DNA from: Azolla pinnata
Taxonomy: Eukaryota > Streptophyta > Polypodiopsida > Salviniales > Salviniaceae
Reading direction: 5' to 3'
Assembly (NCBI GenBank): GCA_037176905.1
Contig: JBBBWG010027890.1
Span: forward strand, 25,013-60,198
Length of the DNA stretch: 35,186 nucleotides
Shown piece after piece: positions 32,263-35,186 of the stretch. Both the position numbers and the translations under genes were made by a program. Position 1 is the stretch's first letter, and each line of letters opens with the position of its first letter. The notes beneath the pieces were generated by a model. It saw only the letters and a program-made list of their open reading frames with translations. It ran no database searches and had not been told where the DNA came from.

Positions 32263-35184
32263 TCATTTCGCGGGGGAGAGGCCGATGAACTGTCGGCAGA
32301 TCTCGAGGAAGCAGGCCTTGGATTTCTTCTTCGAAGGCATGCCATTGCTATTGCTGGCATTGTTGATGGAGGAAGAAGAAGAGGGCATGGCAGTTGATGC
32401 TGTTGATGCTGCTGCTGCAGCAGTGGGCTTACAAGCCATGGAGATGGCTGTGACGAGGCGATGCCGAGCATGGGCAGCCGAAAGGGGCGGCGGGGAACAC
32501 AGAGTTGGAGCAACATATGCAGGAGCGAAGGAAGAAGAAAGCAAAGAGGTGGAACCTGGGTGGCATGCTGGGCATAGCCGGAGAGGTAAGCCCATGTAAT
32601 GCTGCTGTTGCTGCCTCTTCGATGTCGATGATGATGATGATGATGACGATGACGATGATGATGATGATGATGATGATGATGAAGTTGTTGTTGCTGTTGA
32701 TGAGGATGTTGATGTTGATGTTGATGATGGTTGTGGCAGTGCTGGAGCTTCTCGACGATGAAGCTTCCCGCCGCACATGGCACATCCATCCTCTTCCTCC
32801 ACAACAGCTTCACCATCACCATCACCATCATCGTCGCCGTGGTCACCATCGTCATCGTCATCGTCATCGTCATCGGGGACCCAATGCTTGCTGCTATGCA
32901 TGCTGCTGCTCCTCCGCCTCCGATGGCTGGCCCATGAATCCTGGCTCCCTAGCCTCCATTGTGTCATGTGATGATGGTGGTGGTGATGATGATGAGGATG
33001 GTGTTGTTGTTGTAGTTGTTGTTGCTGTTGTTGTTGTTGATGATGATGATGCTGGTGGTGATTATGATTATCAGCACTAGTGAAGTGCTTGATTCCTGAT
33101 GATTGTGATGGTGATGGGCTCCTACAGCCCTGCTTGATCAGCTCTTGCAGCGATGTGGGCCGATGTTGCTGCTGCTTCATCGAGGCGGCTGCGCTGCGAT
33201 CCCCATCCTCCTCTTCTTCCTCTTCCTCCTCCACCATCTCCACTACAGCTGGCGGCCACTTCGCAGCGCTGCGGGGAAGACCCGCTGCCGATGCAGCTGC
33301 TCCTCCTCCATCTCTACGCAGCTCCGATTCCTCCATCATCATCATGCCGCCGCGATTCTGATCGTGTGGATATACAGGGCCTCGCAATGATGATGCAGCT
33401 GCTGACGACGATGACAACGACGGCAACAATGATGATGATGATGATGATGATGATGATGTTGTTGCCGTTGTTGATGATGATGATGTGCTTCGGATCGATC
33501 TCTGAGTGCCTAAACCCAGATGGCGATGATGGTGGTGATGCTGATGATGATTCTGATGCGGTTGCGTTGGAGATTGCGGGCGATGGCCGCTCTGAGCTGC
33601 TGCCCACATCGGAAGATGCTGCCCATCGTAGCAGTAGCAGTAGCCATGGTGATCTGCTGCCATGGCCCCCCACCTCCCCCTCTCCCTCATCGACAGAGTT
33701 CTCCCTTCGCTCGCATCGTGAGCGATGCACCTGTCGGAGGGCATCCGCGGAGGATCCATGGCCTTCATCATCGCCAGGGGATCCATGGCCTTCATCATCG
33801 CCAGAGGATCCATGGCCTTCATCGTCGCCAGAGGTTCCATGGCCTTCATCGTCGCCAGAGGTTCCATGGCCTTCATCGTCGCCAGAGGTTCCATGGCCTT
33901 CATCGTCGCCAGAGGTTCCATGGCCTTCATCGCCACCGGGGCCTTCTTCTGCAGGAGAGGATCTTCCATGGCGGAAGCAGAAGCAGAGGAGGCGGCTCTC
34001 ATCGAGTAGAGAGCTCGCCGCAGCGCCGCATTCTCTTCGTACAGAGCCCTCATCGACTGCGATTTCCCCACGGAGCGCAGCAAGAAGGAAGGGTAGGCGG
34101 ATTCGCAGGCATGGCTGCTGCTGCTGTTGCTTCCGCTGTCGAGGAAGCAGCCCTTGCCAGAAGAATCACAGGCTCTGGGGAGAAGAACAGATGATGGCGG
34201 TGCTTCTGCTGCTGCTGCTCTTGGCCTCATGCCCGGCTCTGCGACAGGGGGGAAGCTATGGAAGCTTGGCAAGGCGGTGGTAGCATGGTATCGGAGTGCA
34301 GAAGGATTCTGCTGTTGCTGTTGCTGTTGCTGCTGCTGGAGATGGCGATGGTGATGGTGATGGAGGGGCATCGCCTGCCCTTCTGCAGGCGGATAGCCCA
34401 AGGCCTGATGAGGATGAGGCTGAGGATGAAGAAGCTGAAGGTCGCCATAGCCACAGTAGGTGGGGAAACAGTCGTGGCCATGAAATGCTTCTTGCGGATA
34501 TGGTGGGAAGGCGCCGTATCGCTGTTGAGGAGGAGGAGGAAGATGATGATGATGATGATGATGATGGCGATGGCGATGGTCGGGAGATTGGAACGCTGCA
34601 GAAGCAGCCGCCATCGCTGCTGACGGCAGAGGGGAATCCGCAGCAGAGCTGCGATCGCGAGGATGAGGGAGCACTGCTCCCCACTCCATGCCGTGATCCT
34701 CATCCAGCACGGCGCCGCCATAGCCAGGCAGCTCCACCGTCGGTTCACGAGCGCTCGCCATGTCTGCTACTGCGTTGCCGTAGGCGTTGATCCTTCCGCC
34801 ATATCCGCGATCCGTCGAGAAGGAGGAGGACGTATCCGGCTGCTGCTGCTGCTTCTTCGGCACCGGGTTCCCGTTCGCTGCATGATGATCTGCTGATGAA
34901 CCAGGGGGAGGAGGAGGAGGCGGCGGAGTACCTGTGGTTTCGGCTTGTTCTACGGGGGAGCAGTTGTGGCGAGCTCTGTCAGCGATGGCGGAGGTGTGGT
35001 TGCCGAAGAAGGGAAAGCTCCCGGGGTGGGGGGGTCGAGGAGGCCATCGCTGGGAGAGGCGCTCTGCAGAGGAAGCTGCAGACGACGATGTGGCTGCAGA
35101 AGAAGAAGCAGAAGAAGAAGAAGAAGAAGAAGAAGAAGCAGAAGCAGAAGCAGAAGCAGAGGAAGCAGACGAAGAAGAAGATGA
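32263..35184 (-). CDS. Unrecognised low-complexity protein with possible split zinc ribbon (5' partial)
   Basis: The frame is open for 973 codons from the right edge to a TGA at 32265-32263. No start was seen, so the N-terminus lies outside the window. I do not recognise the family. In order from the edge it has: a Ser/Ala run (about 1-40); a proline-rich part with GSFPFFGNHTS; a His- and Gln-rich region; a short leucine-zipper-like helix (SMRALYEENAALRRAL, about 372-388); seven 9-residue MKAMEPLAT-type repeats (about 415-477); long Ser, His and Gln tracts; an acidic Glu run; SLQELIKQGC; an Asp run; CAMCGGKL (about 800); a long Ser tract; LCPACH (about 870); and a basic end, KKKSKACFLEICRQF. 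The two CxxC pairs could bind zinc. A frame kept open between repeats, with real-looking segments there, argues for a true gene, but trinucleotide repeats help any frame stay open. An intron cannot be excluded. Confidence 0.65.
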   Translation of the reverse strand, partial: SSSSSSASSASASASASSSSSSSSSASSSAATSSSAASSAERLSQRWPPRPPHPGSFPFFGNHTSAIADRARHNCSPVEQAETTGTPPPPPPPPGSSADHHAANGNPVPKKQQQQPDTSSSFSTDRGYGGRINAYGNAVADMASAREPTVELPGYGGAVLDEDHGMEWGAVLPHPRDRSSAADSPLPSAAMAAASAAFQSPDHRHRHHHHHHHHLPPPPQQRYGAFPPYPQEAFHGHDCFPTYCGYGDLQLLHPQPHPHQALGYPPAEGQAMPLHHHHHRHLQQQQQQQQQQNPSALRYHATTALPSFHSFPPVAEPGMRPRAAAAEAPPSSVLLPRACDSSGKGCFLDSGSNSSSSHACESAYPSFLLRSVGKSQSMRALYEENAALRRALYSMRAASSASASAMEDPLLQKKAPVAMKAMEPLATMKAMEPLATMKAMEPLATMKAMEPLATMKAMDPLAMMKAMDPLAMMKAMDPPRMPSDRCIAHDASEGRTLSMRERGRWGAMAADHHGYCYCYDGQHLPMWAAAQSGHRPQSPTQPHQNHHQHHHHHRHLGLGTQRSIRSTSSSSTTATTSSSSSSSSSLLPSLSSSSAAASSLRGPVYPHDQNRGGMMMMEESELRRDGGGAAASAAGLPRSAAKWPPAVVEMVEEEEEEEEDGDRSAAASMKQQQHRPTSLQELIKQGCRSPSPSQSSGIKHFTSADNHNHHQHHHHQQQQQQQQLQQQHHPHHHHHHHHHMTQWRLGSQDSWASHRRRRSSSMHSSKHWVPDDDDDDDDDGDHGDDDGDGDGEAVVEEEDGCAMCGGKLHRREAPALPQPSSTSTSTSSSTATTTSSSSSSSSSSSSSSSSSSSTSKRQQQQHYMGLPLRLCPACHPGSTSLLSSSFAPAYVAPTLCSPPPLSAAHARHRLVTAISMACKPTAAAAASTASTAMPSSSSSINNASNSNGMPSKKKSKACFLEICRQFIGLSPAK
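32622..32691. repeat. (GAT)n tract coding for poly-Ser
   Basis: A nearly pure GAT/GAC triplet run reads as about twenty consecutive serines on the minus strand, between the two CxxC pairs of the unknown protein. Similar tracts at about 32810-32876, 32970-33060, 33428-33482 and 34540-34570 encode its Asp/Gly, His/Gln, Ser and His runs. Confidence 0.85.
33753..33941. repeat. Seven tandem copies of a 27-bp minisatellite, in frame
   Basis: Units of GATCCATGGCCTTCATCATC/GTCGCCAGAG start at 33753 and repeat every 27 bases for seven copies with few substitutions. The last two-thirds begin GTTCC rather than GATCC. As 27 is a multiple of three, copy number can change without a frameshift. On the minus strand each unit encodes MKAMEPLAT or MKAMDPLAM. 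The near-identity indicates recent expansion. Confidence 0.95.
35098..35165. repeat. (GAA/GCA)n trinucleotide tract at the right edge
   Basis: AGAAGAAGCAG-type triplets encode a Ser/Ala run on the minus strand. They form the first residues visible of the unknown protein. Confidence 0.85.
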
Positions 35185-35186
35185 AG

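Noticed and set aside
32079..32873. 264-codon minus-strand ORF overlapping the end of the unknown protein
   Set aside because: It is in another frame of the same repeat DNA (Met-Thr and His runs) and lacks non-repeat protein-like segments.
33153..34283. 376-codon plus-strand ORF opposite the unknown protein
   Set aside because: It is antisense to the longer minus frame and is explained by trinucleotide repeats without stop codons. Its translation is almost wholly repeat-like.

Overview
This is a 35 kb piece of nuclear genome from a land plant, most likely a fern or another non-seed plant. The evidence is intron-rich genes with GT/AG junctions, a chloroplast-type transit peptide in front of a bacterial-type enzyme, a very long intronless PLS-class pentatricopeptide repeat (PPR) gene, and a retained SMG1 kinase gene, which Arabidopsis thaliana lacks. 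The fern placement is an inference from the overall style of the PPR gene, not proven by a marker. The window includes one 100-N assembly gap.

Layout. (1) 1-1692: a possible last coding exon of a plus-strand gene at the extreme left edge, then about 1.6 kb without a clear gene. (2) 1693-9746, minus strand: a complete 13-exon gene for an organellar MnmG/GidA (MTO1-type) tRNA wobble-uridine modification enzyme. I reconstructed 717 aa in which every exon phase closes. (3) 9849-10110: four tandem copies of a 64-65 bp unit carrying GATCGATCG-type palindromes, just upstream of mnmG. (4) 10981-14886, minus strand: an intronless 1301-aa PLS-type PPR gene with about 11 PLS triplets, no DYW domain and one apparent internal S-motif deletion. 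(5) 14887-17391: intergenic, with short direct repeats, the 100-N gap, a degenerate repeat cluster, a (GCA)12 tract and a 9-codon upstream ORF. (6) 17392-27425, plus strand: SMG1, the PIK-related kinase of nonsense-mediated decay (NMD), in eight exons coding for about 2521 aa. It has a 4.9 kb first exon, a complete kinase domain and a FATC tail, but only about 235 residues between them, where other plant and animal SMG1 proteins carry roughly a thousand. (7) 27426-32262: about 4.8 kb with no convincing gene. (8) 32263-35184, minus strand: the 3' part of a gene for an unrecognised, extremely low-complexity protein (at least 973 aa). It has poly-Ser, poly-His, poly-Gln and poly-Asp tracts, seven 9-residue repeats, and two CxxC pairs that could form a zinc ribbon. 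It runs off the right edge.

The three recognisable genes all act in RNA biology: organellar tRNA modification, organellar RNA processing and cytoplasmic mRNA surveillance. They are separate nuclear transcription units, and nothing in the sequence suggests co-regulation. The most interesting observation is the shortened SMG1. No new defence or mobile system was found.
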